The notes beneath the pieces are model-generated. The model saw only the letters and a program-made list of their open reading frames with translations. It had not been told where the DNA came from and made no database searches. Shown in pieces: positions 25,813 through 35,088 of a stretch of DNA of 64,000 nucleotides (the stretch's first letter is position 1; each line of letters starts with the position of its first letter). The stretch is from an uncultured Saprospiraceae bacterium (GTDB lineage Bacteria > Bacteroidota > Bacteroidia > Chitinophagales > Saprospiraceae). The translations under genes and the position numbers were made by a program. The stretch lies in NCBI GenBank assembly GCA_938015595.1, contig CALLPI010000008.1, positions 310,001 through 374,000 of the forward strand. Reading direction: 5' to 3'.

Positions 25813-27279
25813 TTGAAGCGAGAGTTTTTGCTCAACGTTCTCTTTCTGGTGAGTATCAATGCCCTCATCAAGCCACTGTACATCTTTGGCATTGACCGTG
25901 GGGTGCAGAATGCGCTACCGCCCGGCGAGTACGGGTACTACTTTGCGCTGTTCAACTTTGTGTGGCTTTTCCAGATTGTAAATGACTTTGGTGTGTCCAA
26001 TTTCAATAGTCGCAACCTGTCGCAAAATCCACACCTTAGCCACAAGTATTTCCCCAATTTGCTGGTGCTCAAGGGCTTGCTTAGCCTAGCTTTTGCTGGG
26101 GTAGTGGGGCTGATGGCAGTACTGTGGGGGCATCATCTGCTACACAATGCCCTGTTGTGGTATGTATTGGTCAACCAGGCGCTCAGTTCCCTCGTACTTT
26201 TTCTGCGCTCTACGGTAGCTGGTCTGGGGTTGTACCGGATAGACAGCGCCTTGTCCGTGATGGATCGCCTGTTGGTCATTATCATATGCGGCAGCCTATT
26301 GTGGGTGCCAACTTTGCGGACTCATTTCCGGCTGGAGTACTTTGTATGGGCACAGACGTTGGGCCTGACAGCTACGGCTGGTATGGCTTGGTTAGTGATA
26401 CGCTCCCGGCTCATGCCCATGCGCTTGTACTGGAATCCTGCTTTTGTACGCCTGTTTTTCCGTCGCAGCCTACCGTATGCGTTGGTAGTGTTCCTGATGA
26501 CAGCCTATACCCGCATAGATGCTGTAATGATAGAGCGGATGTTGCCCGATGGCCGCCAGCAAGCCGATGTGTATGCTGCTGCATACCGCCTGTTGGATGC
26601 AGCTAATATCCTAGGGTATTTATTTGCTGGGTTGCTGTTGCCCATGTTTGCGCAACTGCTTAGGGCCGGCGAGCGCTCCGACGGGCTGGCGCATCTGGCT
26701 TTCCGACTGCTGTGGATACTGGCGCTGCCTTTTGTACTGACCAGCGCAGTATATAGCCAGGACATCATGCAGTGGCTCTACACTCGGGCCGACGTATACT
26801 ATGGTCAAGTATTGAGTACACTGATATGGAGCTTTTTGCCTACTTGTGGTATGTACGTACACAGCACCTTGCTGACAGCCAACGAAAGCCTGGGGCGCAT
26901 GAATCGCATTTTTGCCATTGGCCTAGCGCTTAACATTGTTTTGAATGCCGTACTCATTCCCTCCCGGCAAGCTACGGGTGCTGCATTGGCTACGGTTATT
27001 ACTCAGTCGGCAGTATGGATAGGGCAAATGTGGCTGTTGAGGCAGGAACTTGGCGTGGCAGTACCCCTCAAAATATGGATGCGATTGCTGGCTTTGGCTG
27101 GTATATTATTTGCTTGGTTGGCCGGTATGCGTTGGGGGGGGCACTTGCCCTGGCTGCCCGCTATGCTTGGGGCAGGTGCAGCAAGCCTTTTGGCTGCCTG
27201 GGGGCTGCGCCTGGCGAGATTTTCGGAGTGGCGCGCAATGGAGGAGAAATCGCGCACGCGCTCCGAAGCCAGGCAATAA
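25813..27279 (+). CDS. Polysaccharide flippase (Wzx/MATE-like)
   Basis: Membrane protein of 488 residues with about 12-14 spans, of the oligosaccharide flippase/MOP superfamily: NALIKPLYIFGIDRGVQN near the start, FNFVWLFQIVNDFGVSNFNSR, and YTRIDAVMIERMLPDGRQQADVYAAAYRLLDA, the typical TM7 region. The only start is TTG at 25813, 11 bases after tnaA; the nearby ATG at 25805 is out of frame and stops at once. Likely flips an undecaprenyl-linked glycan. No glycosyltransferases are adjacent, so the substrate is unknown. Confidence 0.85.
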   Translation: MKREFLLNVLFLVSINALIKPLYIFGIDRGVQNALPPGEYGYYFALFNFVWLFQIVNDFGVSNFNSRNLSQNPHLSHKYFPNLLVLKGLLSLAFAGVVGLMAVLWGHHLLHNALLWYVLVNQALSSLVLFLRSTVAGLGLYRIDSALSVMDRLLVIIICGSLLWVPTLRTHFRLEYFVWAQTLGLTATAGMAWLVIRSRLMPMRLYWNPAFVRLFFRRSLPYALVVFLMTAYTRIDAVMIERMLPDGRQQADVYAAAYRLLDAANILGYLFAGLLLPMFAQLLRAGERSDGLAHLAFRLLWILALPFVLTSAVYSQDIMQWLYTRADVYYGQVLSTLIWSFLPTCGMYVHSTLLTANESLGRMNRIFAIGLALNIVLNAVLIPSRQATGAALATVITQSAVWIGQMWLLRQELGVAVPLKIWMRLLALAGILFAWLAGMRWGGHLPWLPAMLGAGAASLLAAWGLRLARFSEWRAMEEKSRTRSEARQ

Positions 27280-27537
27280 TCTGGCTAAGGGCATGGATCA
27301 CTAAGCAGAAGTATGCAGATGAGCCTGCCAGTAGAGCAGCGCAATAGCAAAAGGATGATCACTGGGCATTTCCAGGGCACTACCTGTTTGAGTAAGTTTT
27401 ACTTCAGCGCATTGAATAGATCATTTCAGGGCAAACTTTTTTTATTGATTGCACTGGGGGGCTGCAAAAATATGCGAAGCGCCATCGCAGATCGCTCGGC
27501 CCACTCCAGCATTTAGGAGTGATTGCTTATTCGTACC

Positions 27538-27564
27538 CTGATAAGTGCTGGTTATCAGCTTTTT
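27538..27564 (+). terminator. Intrinsic terminator, plus strand
   Basis: Perfect seven-base stem CTGATAA / TTATCAG with a 7-base loop, followed by CTTTTTATTT. It reads as a terminator for the flippase transcript, 260 bases beyond its stop, and overlaps the 3' end of the convergent sterol-desaturase gene. Confidence 0.5.
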
Positions 27565-28820
27565 ATTTCGGTGGTTGCTTGCTGTGGCAAGGCTGCTGCT
27601 TCTGTCGGGCAACGACGCAATGCTGATGCCCATAGTATGGAGATGCCGCAAAATAGGCAGACTGCCACTCCAGCCAAGCCATGCCACGCTGCCAAGCCAT
27701 GCGCGTGCAATACCCATAGCAGCACTACACCCATATATAGAAGGCGCGCTATTTCCAGCCACTTGCTCCAGGGCTTAGCTTGCAAAATGCCACCCCAAGC
27801 CACAACCATGGCAAAAATGCCGGCGCTCATGGCCACTCGTTCTGTCCAGGTGAAAGGAAACTGCTGGTTGATGGTGAAAAACATGAAAACCAAGCCTGCT
27901 ATTAATTGCCATAGCAGGTATTTTTGCGCACCCTCCAGCGGCGTACTTTGATACTTGACCTGCTCCTCTAGTGTGTAGCCTATACGGGGTAGGGGGCCGT
28001 TGCCTACACCGCGTGGTCGCCAGCCCAATGGCATAAACCAGATGCGAATTTTGTCCCACCAGTAAGGTGCGGCCACAGCATCATTCCATAGGTGTTTCCA
28101 GAACTGTAGATTGATACCGAGGGGGTCCCACGTGCGCGGCGGGTGAATGACGCCGTAGCACACCGGCTCCTTTTCTTCTTCAAAGGTGCCGAACCACTTG
28201 TCCCATACAATAAGAAACTCTGAGAAGTTCTTATCCAGGTATTGCGTGTTCACCCCGTGATGCACCCGGTGGTGCGAGGGCGTTACAAACCACTTTTCTA
28301 GGAAGCCCAGCCGGCCAATGAGCCGCGTGTGATGCCAGTACGCCAGCAATAAGTGCACAGCGGCTACGCTGTAAATCATCTCTGGCGAAAAACCGACCAA
28401 CACCAGTACCCAATCGAAGAATAGAAACTGGAACAGCCGCTGCGTGAAGCTGGCGCGGATGCCCACCGATAGGTTCATCTCTTCGCTGGAATGGTGCGGC
28501 ATGTGCGCTGCCCAGAAAATATTAATGCTATGCCCTGCCCGATGGAACCAGTAAAATACAAAGTCCTGCAACAACAGTAAGATGACGTAATTGTACCAGG
28601 CGGGCGATACCTTCCAGGGTACAAACTGGTACAGCCATCCATAGAAGGTATAGACAAATAGCGCCACCCCCAGGTTGATGCACTGATTGGCAATGCCAGT
28701 GGCCAGGTTGGCTATGGTGTCTTGAAAATTGTAGTAGCCATTCTTGCGCTTGAGGCAAATGAGCACTTCCGCAATGAGCAACACCAACACAATGGGCGTA
28801 ATGAAAGCATATACGTTCAT
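27555..28820 (-). CDS. Sterol desaturase-like fatty acid hydroxylase
   Basis: Integral-membrane di-iron enzyme, 421 residues from ATG 28820; the frame runs on to 28892 into a repeat element and those residues are not native. The three histidine clusters are present: FHRAGH, HMPHH and HHRVHHG. The N-terminal half carries the catalytic core and four spans, and the C-terminal third has extra spans, the layout of alkylglycerol monooxygenase-like members. Probable role: hydroxylation or desaturation of a membrane lipid. Monocistronic and convergent with the flippase. Confidence 0.9.
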   Translation of the reverse strand: MNVYAFITPIVLVLLIAEVLICLKRKNGYYNFQDTIANLATGIANQCINLGVALFVYTFYGWLYQFVPWKVSPAWYNYVILLLLQDFVFYWFHRAGHSINIFWAAHMPHHSSEEMNLSVGIRASFTQRLFQFLFFDWVLVLVGFSPEMIYSVAAVHLLLAYWHHTRLIGRLGFLEKWFVTPSHHRVHHGVNTQYLDKNFSEFLIVWDKWFGTFEEEKEPVCYGVIHPPRTWDPLGINLQFWKHLWNDAVAAPYWWDKIRIWFMPLGWRPRGVGNGPLPRIGYTLEEQVKYQSTPLEGAQKYLLWQLIAGLVFMFFTINQQFPFTWTERVAMSAGIFAMVVAWGGILQAKPWSKWLEIARLLYMGVVLLWVLHAHGLAAWHGLAGVAVCLFCGISILWASALRRCPTEAAALPQQATTEIKS

Positions 28821-28856
28821 GATGTGGTCTGGATATGCGGCGCTAAAGTACGCAAA

Positions 28857-28930
28857 AATATACTTTGGCTCGCCAAGTTTTATGCACAACATCTGCGGAT
28901 CATGTACAAAACTTGGTGTTGCTCAGTATA
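28857..28930 (+). repeat. Interspersed hairpin repeat, copy 1
   Basis: One of three ~73-base copies in the window. Shared blocks are CTCGCCAAGTTTT, GCACAACATC, ACAAAACTTG and TTGCTCAGTATA. The arms CGCCAAGTTTTATGCA and TGTACAAAACTTGGTG pair over 16 positions with G-U pairs and one mismatch. It lies directly upstream of the sterol-desaturase promoter. Confidence 0.8.
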
Positions 28931-29308
28931 ATATTTCAGAACAGCAAAAATTCAGCCAGGCTGAAGTAGTGGCCTGAAGGGAGCATCCAATGGCCATCTT
29001 AGCTTCGGGTCGGTTAATCTGAATCGCCCGTTTGTGCGTTCGTGTATTTGGTATGTAGGTTAGAGCCCGTCCGATAATTTACGAGGCTTCTGATGCTGAA
29101 AGATATTGCTTTCATTATGCCTAAGGCCTGTCAAGTGGGAAGGAGCAGTTTAGCAACAGCTTTAGTCATAAGAAAGCATCCATATAGCTGAATGACATTC
29201 GAGAAACCAGGGGGGGGATTCGTACATTCGCAACAACTTACTGCCTTGATAGTCATCTGTCAGGTAGTACATAACTGAGTTTTTACCAATTAAAGGCCAC
29301 ATCACTGT

Positions 29309-29593
29309 TTACTTTCCGGGGTTAATCCCTCTCACTCCCTGCTCCCTGTATCTCCCGGCGTACCCGTGGGCTACCAGTTCTGCTGGCTTGGAGCAAAGGT
29401 TGGCGATAGTGTCGTCATTAGCATCTGGCATGTTGAGGATGAGAGCAGCCTTGTGCTCCAGTAGAAGGCAAATTAAGGCGGAGGCGGGGTCTTCGCCGTG
29501 GGCATTGCATTCCAGTACGATATTGGCAAAATGCTCGGCGAGTTTTTCATCTACAAAGTTGGCGTCGGTCAGGCGCGCAGGCTGTCCAAGCAC
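29309..29593 (-). pseudogene. Possible degraded gene fragment
   Basis: A 94-residue frame on the minus strand (GTG start) with a reasonable composition: DANFVDEKLAEHFANIVLE and PASALICLLLEHKAALILNMPD look like amphipathic helices. The frame stays open upstream to about 29653 without an ATG, which suggests a truncated or decayed gene instead of an intact one. No family recognised; it may also be chance. Confidence 0.25.
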
Positions 29594-29752
29594 AGGGCAT
29601 CGAGTAGGGCTGATGGATGCTACGGGTGCTTGAATACGGCTTTGAAGAACTTATCGTGCGGGTGAGGAACAACGCTGTAGGAGTGTTACGCGTGTCAGTC
29701 AGGGGTTTGGACTTCGAGCCACCCAGGAGAAATACGCGCAGCCGAGTTTATC

Positions 29753-31900
29753 TCATTGTGCTTCCCCATCCTGCGTCTGCTCCATTAGTACTTGCAAAAT
29801 CTGCTGAGCGGCATGGGCTATTTTCGTGCCTGGCCCGAAGATGCCAGCTACGCCTTTTTCGTAAAGAAACTCATAGTCCTGAGGTGGAATGACACCGCCC
29901 ACCACTACCAGGATGTCATCTCTACCGAGCTTGCGTAGTTCTTCAATGACCTGTGGCACAAGTGTTTTGTGGCCAGCAGCTAGTGAAGAGACTCCTAAGA
30001 TGTGCACGTCATTTTCGGCAGCTTGCCGGGCGGCTTCGGCGGGCGTCTGAAAGAGCGGGCCAATGTCCACATCAAAGCCGAGGTCTGCAAAGCTGGTGGC
30101 AATGACTTTGGCGCCGCGGTCGTGCCCATCTTGGCCGAGTTTGGCTACCATGATGCGGGGTCGGCGCCCATCCAACTGCGCGAATTGGTCGGCCAAGCGA
30201 CGAGTGCGCTGAAAGGCTTCTTCCTGGCTGATTTCACTAGCATAAACTCCAGTAACGGCTCTGGTTTGGGCAGTAAAGCGACCAAAAGCTCGCTCCATAG
30301 CAAAGGAAATTTCGCCCAGGGTGGCGCGCTTACGGGCAGCTTCTACAGCGTATTCTAGTAAGTTGCCCTGACCAGAGCGGGCGCATTGATACAAGGATTC
30401 TAGCGCCTGTTGTGTAGCGGCTTCGTCGCGTTTAGCTTTGACTTCCTGGAGGCGCCGAAGTTGGGCTTCGCGTACGGCGGTATTATCCACTTCCAGGATG
30501 TCAATCTGCGTAGGCTCTTCTGTCTGGAAAATATTGACGCCCACAATGAGATCTTTGCCGCTGTCAATACGAGCTTGCTTACGAGCTGCTGCTTCTTCAA
30601 TGCGGAGCTTAGGCAGGCCGTTTTCAATGGCTTTGGCCATGCCTCCGAGTGCTTCCACTTCCTGGATGAGTTCCCAAGCGCGATGCGCCAGGCGGTCAGT
30701 GAGGTATTCCACAAAATAAGAGCCGCCCCAGGGGTCCACCACGCGGGTGATGTCGGTTTCACGCTGGAGGTAGAGCTGAGTGTCGCGGGCAATTTTAGCG
30801 CTGAAGTCGGTTGGTAGGGCGATGGCTTCATCTAGCGCATTAGTATGCAAAGACTGCGTGCCGCCCAGGGCAGCCGCCAGCGCCTCAATGCAGGTACGAG
30901 CCACGTTGTTGAAAGGGTCTTGCTCGGTCAGGCTCCAGCCGGAGGTCTGGCAGTGGGTGCGCAGCGCCATGGACTGCGGGTTTTGTGGATTGAACTGCTT
31001 GACAATTTTGGCCCAGAGCATTCGGCCGGCGCGCATCTTGGCAATTTCCATAAAATGATTCATGCCAATGGCCCAAAAAAAGGACAGGCGCGGGGCAAAT
31101 TCATCAATCTGCAGGCCGGCATTCAGCCCGGCGCGAATGTACTCCAGGCCATCGGCTAGGGTGTAGGCTAGTTCAATGTCGGCCGGGGCGCCGGCCTCAT
31201 GCATGTGATAGCCACTGATACTGATGGAGTTGAAACGGGGCATATGCCGAGCAGTATAGGCAAAAATATCGGCAATGATGCGCATGGACGGCGCCGGCGG
31301 ATAAATGTAGGTATTGCGCACCATGAACTCCTTGAGGATGTCGTTCTGGATAGTGCCGCTGAGTTGGTTAGGAGCTACGCCTTGCTCCTCGGCGGCCACG
31401 ATGTAGAAGGCCATTACAGGGATAACAGCGCCGTTCATGGTCATGGATACCGACATGTCGCCTAGGGGTATCTGGTCGAAGAGGATTTTCATATCCTCCA
31501 CCGTATCAATGGCTACGCCGGCCTTGCCTACATCGCCCAGTACGCGCTCGTGATCAGAGTCATAGCCCCGGTGCGTGGCTAGGTCAAAGGCTACCGATAG
31601 TCCTTTCTGCCCTTGAGCCAGGTTGCGCCGGTAGAAGGCATTGCTGGCTTCGGCAGTGGAAAACCCAGCGTATTGTCTTATCGTCCAAGGACGTACAGTG
31701 TACATGGAGGCATAGGGACCGCGCAAGTACGGCGGCAGGCCAGCCGCAAAATCCGTATGGCGAAGGTTTCTGCGGTCGGCAGGCGTATATTGGCTCTTGA
31801 TGGTTATTTGTTCGGCGGTAGGCCATTCTTCTTCCACTCTGGAAGATTGAGGCGCAAGGTGCCGTTGAAAGGGAATCTGGCTGAAATCAGGGCGCTTCAT
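29753..31900 (-). CDS. scpA: Methylmalonyl-CoA mutase, single-chain type
   Basis: Adenosylcobalamin enzyme interconverting methylmalonyl-CoA and succinyl-CoA, 715 residues. The N-terminal TIM barrel shows [22 protein letters not shown] and [18 protein letters not shown]; the C-terminal B12 domain has the axial-ligand motif DGHDRG (His about 593) followed by [13 protein letters not shown]. The length equals the homodimeric Sbm/archaeal type. The small subunit usual for Bacteroidota is not adjacent: the upstream neighbour on the same strand is a thioesterase. Works in propionate metabolism and branched-chain or odd-chain breakdown. Confidence 0.96.
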   Translation of the reverse strand: MKRPDFSQIPFQRHLAPQSSRVEEEWPTAEQITIKSQYTPADRRNLRHTDFAAGLPPYLRGPYASMYTVRPWTIRQYAGFSTAEASNAFYRRNLAQGQKGLSVAFDLATHRGYDSDHERVLGDVGKAGVAIDTVEDMKILFDQIPLGDMSVSMTMNGAVIPVMAFYIVAAEEQGVAPNQLSGTIQNDILKEFMVRNTYIYPPAPSMRIIADIFAYTARHMPRFNSISISGYHMHEAGAPADIELAYTLADGLEYIRAGLNAGLQIDEFAPRLSFFWAIGMNHFMEIAKMRAGRMLWAKIVKQFNPQNPQSMALRTHCQTSGWSLTEQDPFNNVARTCIEALAAALGGTQSLHTNALDEAIALPTDFSAKIARDTQLYLQRETDITRVVDPWGGSYFVEYLTDRLAHRAWELIQEVEALGGMAKAIENGLPKLRIEEAAARKQARIDSGKDLIVGVNIFQTEEPTQIDILEVDNTAVREAQLRRLQEVKAKRDEAATQQALESLYQCARSGQGNLLEYAVEAARKRATLGEISFAMERAFGRFTAQTRAVTGVYASEISQEEAFQRTRRLADQFAQLDGRRPRIMVAKLGQDGHDRGAKVIATSFADLGFDVDIGPLFQTPAEAARQAAENDVHILGVSSLAAGHKTLVPQVIEELRKLGRDDILVVVGGVIPPQDYEFLYEKGVAGIFGPGTKIAHAAQQILQVLMEQTQDGEAQ

Positions 31901-32037
31901 AAGTAGCAGTTGCGGGTCTTTTTGAACAGCGTAAAGGTAGGAAGAAAAAGCATAAAGAGAGCTGCGAACTGCGAGCTATGATTTGTGAAACGAGTTCTTT
32001 ACCTTGAGCAGTGATTGCTCAAATTTGAAGGCTTGCC

Positions 32038-32454
32038 TTACCACACCTGGCTGGTGCGATACACAACCCCTTTGAAAATGGCGGCTATCTCGCCTGCCTT
32101 GTTGTGTAAACGCACCCTGTAAATGGCGATTTTGTCGCCCAGGTGCTCTTCTTCAGCAGTGGCGATGAGCGTATCGCCAGCGCGTAGCGGTTGTGTATGC
32201 GAAATAGACGTCTCTACTGATACTGCCTTGCGGCCATGGCCGTTAGAAGCAAAAGCCAGGGCGCTGTCGGCCAGGGCATAGGCAATACCACCATGGGCGA
32301 TGTCAAAGCCGTTGAGCATTTCCTCGCGGATGCACATCTGCAACTGGCAAAAGCCCGGCCTTGCTTCCATTACTTCTATACCCATCCAACGGCTGAACGC
32401 ATCGCGTGCCATCATGCGGGCCACAATATCGCGGGCGTATTCTACTTTATCCAT
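32038..32454 (-). CDS. paaI: PaaI-like hotdog-fold thioesterase
   Basis: 138 residues from ATG 32454. Hotdog-fold acyl-CoA thioesterase of the phenylacetate PaaI type: the motif NGFDIAHGGIAYALADSALAFASN contains the catalytic-region HGG and Asp, and VSVETSISHTQPLRAGDTL follows. In this family the enzyme releases CoA from stalled aromatic-CoA intermediates. Only 19 bases separate its start from the divergent galK start, so they share a promoter region. No other paa genes are in the window. Confidence 0.85.
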   Translation of the reverse strand: MDKVEYARDIVARMMARDAFSRWMGIEVMEARPGFCQLQMCIREEMLNGFDIAHGGIAYALADSALAFASNGHGRKAVSVETSISHTQPLRAGDTLIATAEEEHLGDKIAIYRVRLHNKAGEIAAIFKGVVYRTSQVW

Positions 32455-32473
32455 GCAGCAAATAAACAAAAAA

Positions 32474-33643
32474 ATGCGCACTACACTTACCTCAATTTAC
32501 CAGGCTAAGTATGGCCACCCCACTGTGTACGTCTCCGCCCCTGGTCGTTTCAACCTCATTGGCGAGCACACCGACTACAACCTTGGCTGGGTAATGCCCG
32601 GCGCCATAGACAAGCGGCTACACTTCGTAATGGGCGAAAACCCCAACCCTGATGAGGTGCGCGTGTGGGCAGCCAACCTCCAGGAAGGAGTGGTAGTACC
32701 CCTGGAGGCCATTCAGCCCAGCCAGGTTGTCGCATGGGATAATTACCTCCGGGCTGTGATGCTAGAGTGGAAAGCGGCTGGCTATCCTTTGCGCGGGTTT
32801 TGTGCGGTATTTGGCGGAGATATCCCCATAGGCGCAGGCTTATCGTCTTCTGCTGCACTGTGTTGCGGGCTTATACTTGGCCTTGCCGCTCTGCACAGGC
32901 TGGATGTTCCCCGACTCCGGGTAGCTCTCATGGCGCAAGCCGTCGAGCATCGCATCGGGTTGCAATGCGGCCTCATGGATCAGTACGCCGTACTCTTTGG
33001 GCGCGCCGGCCACTTGCTGCAACTGGATTGCCGGACGCTCTCTTTTGGCTACGTGCCGCTGCGCATGGAAGAGCATGCCCTGCTGCTACTGGATTCTAAA
33101 GTCAAACACGCACTGGCCGCGGACTCTGGCTACAACGAGCGCCGCCAATCTTGCGAGCGCATTGCAGCTCAGGTGGCACAGCAATATCCCCAGGTGCAAA
33201 GCCTGCGCGATGTCACGCCTGTAATGTTGGAGTCTATGCGCACCTTGGTAGCTCCAGAAGACTATCGCCGTGCCAACTACATAATACAAGAGAACGAGCG
33301 CGTGCTGAAAACTGTCGAGTTGCTGCAGCGCGGCGATTGGTCTGCTCTGGGCTCCTTACTGTTAGAAGCTCATCTTGGCCTGCGCTACGCATATAAAGTA
33401 ACCTGCCCGGAAACCGACTTCATAGCCGATACTGCGATGCAACTGCCCGGCGTATTAGGCGTACGCCAGGTAGGCGGCGGATTTGGCGGCTGTGTGCTGG
33501 TGCTGTTGCTTCGCACTTGTATTCATGAAGTAGTGACCCAACTAACGGCATCTTATCGCAATCATACCGGCCTACATCTGGAGGTATATCCTATAAAAAC
33601 AGCGAATGGAGCAGAAGCTGTTGGCATAGCGCATGAGGTGTAG
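32474..33643 (+). CDS. galK: Galactokinase
   Basis: GHMP kinase phosphorylating galactose at C1 in the Leloir pathway, 389 residues. Signature GRFNLIGEHTDYNLGWVMPG, ATP loop PIGAGLSSSAALCCG, the active-site region CGLMDQYAVLFG with its Asp, and the C-terminal VGGGFGGCVLVL are all present. The open frame extends back to 32300 through the thioesterase gene, but ATG 32474 fits the family start. No galT or galE is adjacent. Confidence 0.95.
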   Translation: MRTTLTSIYQAKYGHPTVYVSAPGRFNLIGEHTDYNLGWVMPGAIDKRLHFVMGENPNPDEVRVWAANLQEGVVVPLEAIQPSQVVAWDNYLRAVMLEWKAAGYPLRGFCAVFGGDIPIGAGLSSSAALCCGLILGLAALHRLDVPRLRVALMAQAVEHRIGLQCGLMDQYAVLFGRAGHLLQLDCRTLSFGYVPLRMEEHALLLLDSKVKHALAADSGYNERRQSCERIAAQVAQQYPQVQSLRDVTPVMLESMRTLVAPEDYRRANYIIQENERVLKTVELLQRGDWSALGSLLLEAHLGLRYAYKVTCPETDFIADTAMQLPGVLGVRQVGGGFGGCVLVLLLRTCIHEVVTQLTASYRNHTGLHLEVYPIKTANGAEAVGIAHEV

Positions 33644-33788
33644 GGCCGGCAGCGTAGCTTTTGCAGCTCTTTTCGTCCTTTGCGCGAAACCAGTGCAAGA
33701 ACAGCAAGTCGCTAGTTGCATGGCAAGCAGATGCGAGCACCGCTCTCGCCTAATCTTTTCGAGCAATAGTGGGAGATGCAGGCAGAGC

Positions 33789-33825
33789 AAAAAAAAAAGG
33801 GGTTGACGCGTGATGCGTCAGCCCC
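33789..33825 (-). terminator. Intrinsic terminator of the hsp20 pair
   Basis: On the minus strand an 11-base-pair stem (GGGGCTGACGC with GCGTCAACCCC, one G-U) with a 5-base loop is followed by ten T residues: a textbook rho-independent terminator 80 bases beyond the second Hsp20 gene. Confidence 0.85.
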
Positions 33826-33906
33826 ATCAAAAACACCTAAAACCCTATTAACTTTTTCATGGCAATGGCTCCCTGACGGGATTTCGAGCCCCTAGAGCAC
33901 AGTTGC

Positions 33907-34347
33907 TTACTGGATTTCAATCACACGGGCGTCTTCTACGCGGGCTACCTCTTTCTTGGGCAGCGTCACCTTGAGGATGCCGTTTTCATATGCGGCTTGT
34001 ACTTCCTCAGGTTTTACGCCTTCCGGCAAGTTGAAGGAGCGCTGGAAGGAAGTGTAGTTGAATTCGCGGCGCGTGTAACGGCCTTCCTTCACTTCTTCTT
34101 TCTTTTCCTTGTGCGCCGAGATGTTAAGGCAGCCATTTTCTACGCTTACCTTGAAGTCGCCTTTTTCCAATCCGGGAGCTGCCACCTCGAGCATAAAACT
34201 GTCGGGTTTTTCCACCACGTTTACCGAAGGCACGCTGAAGGCATGGTCATAACCTATCAGCTCACCAATACCCCTGTTGAAGAACTCATCCACCAGATTG
34301 GTCAGAGAGCGAACGGGAGCGAACGGATCATACTTGATGAGTGACAT
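33907..34347 (-). CDS. Hsp20/alpha-crystallin chaperone (second of pair)
   Basis: Small heat-shock protein, 146 residues. The alpha-crystallin domain runs from about residue 40 (PSVNVVEKPDSFMLEVAAPGLEKGDFKVSVENGCLNI) to the conserved YENGILKVTLPKKE, followed by a short C-terminal tail. Such proteins hold unfolding clients in large oligomers. It follows a paralogue on the same strand 83 bases upstream and ends before a strong terminator. Its 5' leader shares the 14-mer TTTAACCTTAAAAA with that of the paralogue. Confidence 0.95.
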   Translation of the reverse strand: MSLIKYDPFAPVRSLTNLVDEFFNRGIGELIGYDHAFSVPSVNVVEKPDSFMLEVAAPGLEKGDFKVSVENGCLNISAHKEKKEEVKEGRYTRREFNYTSFQRSFNLPEGVKPEEVQAAYENGILKVTLPKKEVARVEDARVIEIQ

Positions 34348-34386
34348 AGTCTAGGTTTTTTTAAGGTTAAACAATTAATTTACACA

Positions 34387-34430
34387 TTTGACTTGATTGA
34401 AACAGTCAAAAGAATGTCATCTTTTTGACT
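34387..34430. promoter_or_regulatory. Inverted-repeat array between the hsp20 genes
   Basis: Three alternating sites TTTGACT (34387-34393), AGTCAAAA (34404-34411) and TTTTGACT (34423-34430) can pair in two alternative hairpins. They lie in the leader of the second Hsp20 gene, directly after the stop of the first. Could be an operator, an RNA switch or a weak terminator. Confidence 0.4.
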
Positions 34431-34895
34431 TTACGCGATTTCAATTTGAATCGGCGGTTTCACGCGAGCCTCTTCACGCTTGGGCAGCGTCACTTCCAGG
34501 ATGCCATTGTGGTACGTGGCGCTGATGGCGTTTACATCCACCGAGTTGGGCAGGCGGAAACTGCGTTGGAAGTTGGAGAATCCGAATTCACGACGCAGGA
34601 TTTTGCCGTCTTCTTCAGCAGGAGTTTCTTTTTCCACCGATACGGTGAGCAGATCTTTGTTTACTGCTATTTTGAAATCGCTCTTTTCCAGCCCGGGCGC
34701 GGCAAATGCCAAGCGGAAATCGTTATCGGTTTCCCAGATGTTGACCATCGGGCGGAAGGCGCCCTGTACGGTACTCATTTGAGTAAAGGGCCAATCTTGG
34801 TTGAAAAATTCGTCCAGCATTCTGTCTAACGAAGCAGGCATGAATGCCGGTTTGCGAACAACGGGCACGCGCGGGTTGAATACTATGGACGTCAT
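34431..34895 (-). CDS. Hsp20/alpha-crystallin chaperone (first of pair)
   Basis: Small heat-shock protein of 154 residues with the alpha-crystallin domain PMVNIWETDNDFRLAFAAPGLEKSDFKIAVNKDLLTVS and the conserved YHNGILEVTLPKREEA. It is clearly paralogous to its neighbour (same APGLEK.DFK block, same C-terminal GILEVTLPK motif) but diverged in the N-terminal arm, so the duplication is old. Upstream lies a 193-base region with TTTTGTCATT (34985) and its inverse AATGACAAAA (35041). Confidence 0.95.
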   Translation of the reverse strand: MTSIVFNPRVPVVRKPAFMPASLDRMLDEFFNQDWPFTQMSTVQGAFRPMVNIWETDNDFRLAFAAPGLEKSDFKIAVNKDLLTVSVEKETPAEEDGKILRREFGFSNFQRSFRLPNSVDVNAISATYHNGILEVTLPKREEARVKPPIQIEIA

Positions 34896-34984
34896 GGCTA
34901 TTTACTTTTTAAGGTTAAATCAAAGAAGATTGTTGATTCTACCTGTGCCCATGCAAACAGCATACCACTTTGTTAATCAGGACT

Positions 34985-35050
34985 TTTTGTCATTCATTGA
35001 GGGTTGTTTTAAGACGAAATGTCATGATTTGGGATTGTGAAATGACAAAA
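34985..35050. promoter_or_regulatory. Distant inverted GTCATT repeats upstream of hsp20
   Basis: TTTTGTCATT at 34985-34994 and the exact inverse AATGACAAAA at 35041-35050, with a further ATGTCAT between them. Possible regulator sites for the Hsp20 transcript; evidence is only the symmetry. Confidence 0.35.
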
Positions 35051-35088
35051 TAGCATGGCTGCGTGCTTTCCTTCGAACAACTGCCGTC

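Larger units (their letters stand above)
28821..29752. other. 932-bp gene-poor region
   Basis: Begins with the -7 box CAAAAATA (28853-28860, minus strand) of the sterol-desaturase gene, then repeat copy 1. From 28940 to 29300 no frame is convincing. A weak minus-strand frame (29309-29593) may be a gene remnant. A sequence at 29064-29079 (GAGCCCGTCCGATAAT) resembles the ends of some insertion sequences, but no partner end or transposase is seen. Confidence 0.5.

Noticed and set aside
28821-28892. N-terminal extension of the sterol-desaturase-like protein
   Set aside because: The extra codons come from the interspersed repeat and lie upstream of a -7 box; similar peptides appear at the other repeat copies.
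29064-29079. Insertion-sequence end (GAGCCCGTCCGATAAT)
   Set aside because: No inverted partner, target duplication or transposase frame within the window; kept only as a weak hint.
32300-32473. N-terminal extension of galactokinase
   Set aside because: These codons overlap the divergent thioesterase gene, and the galactokinase family starts near ATG 32474.
33860-33900. tRNA-like T-arm (GGGATTTCGAGCCCC)
   Set aside because: No acceptor stem, anticodon arm or D-arm can be built; the rest would lie inside the Hsp20 coding region.
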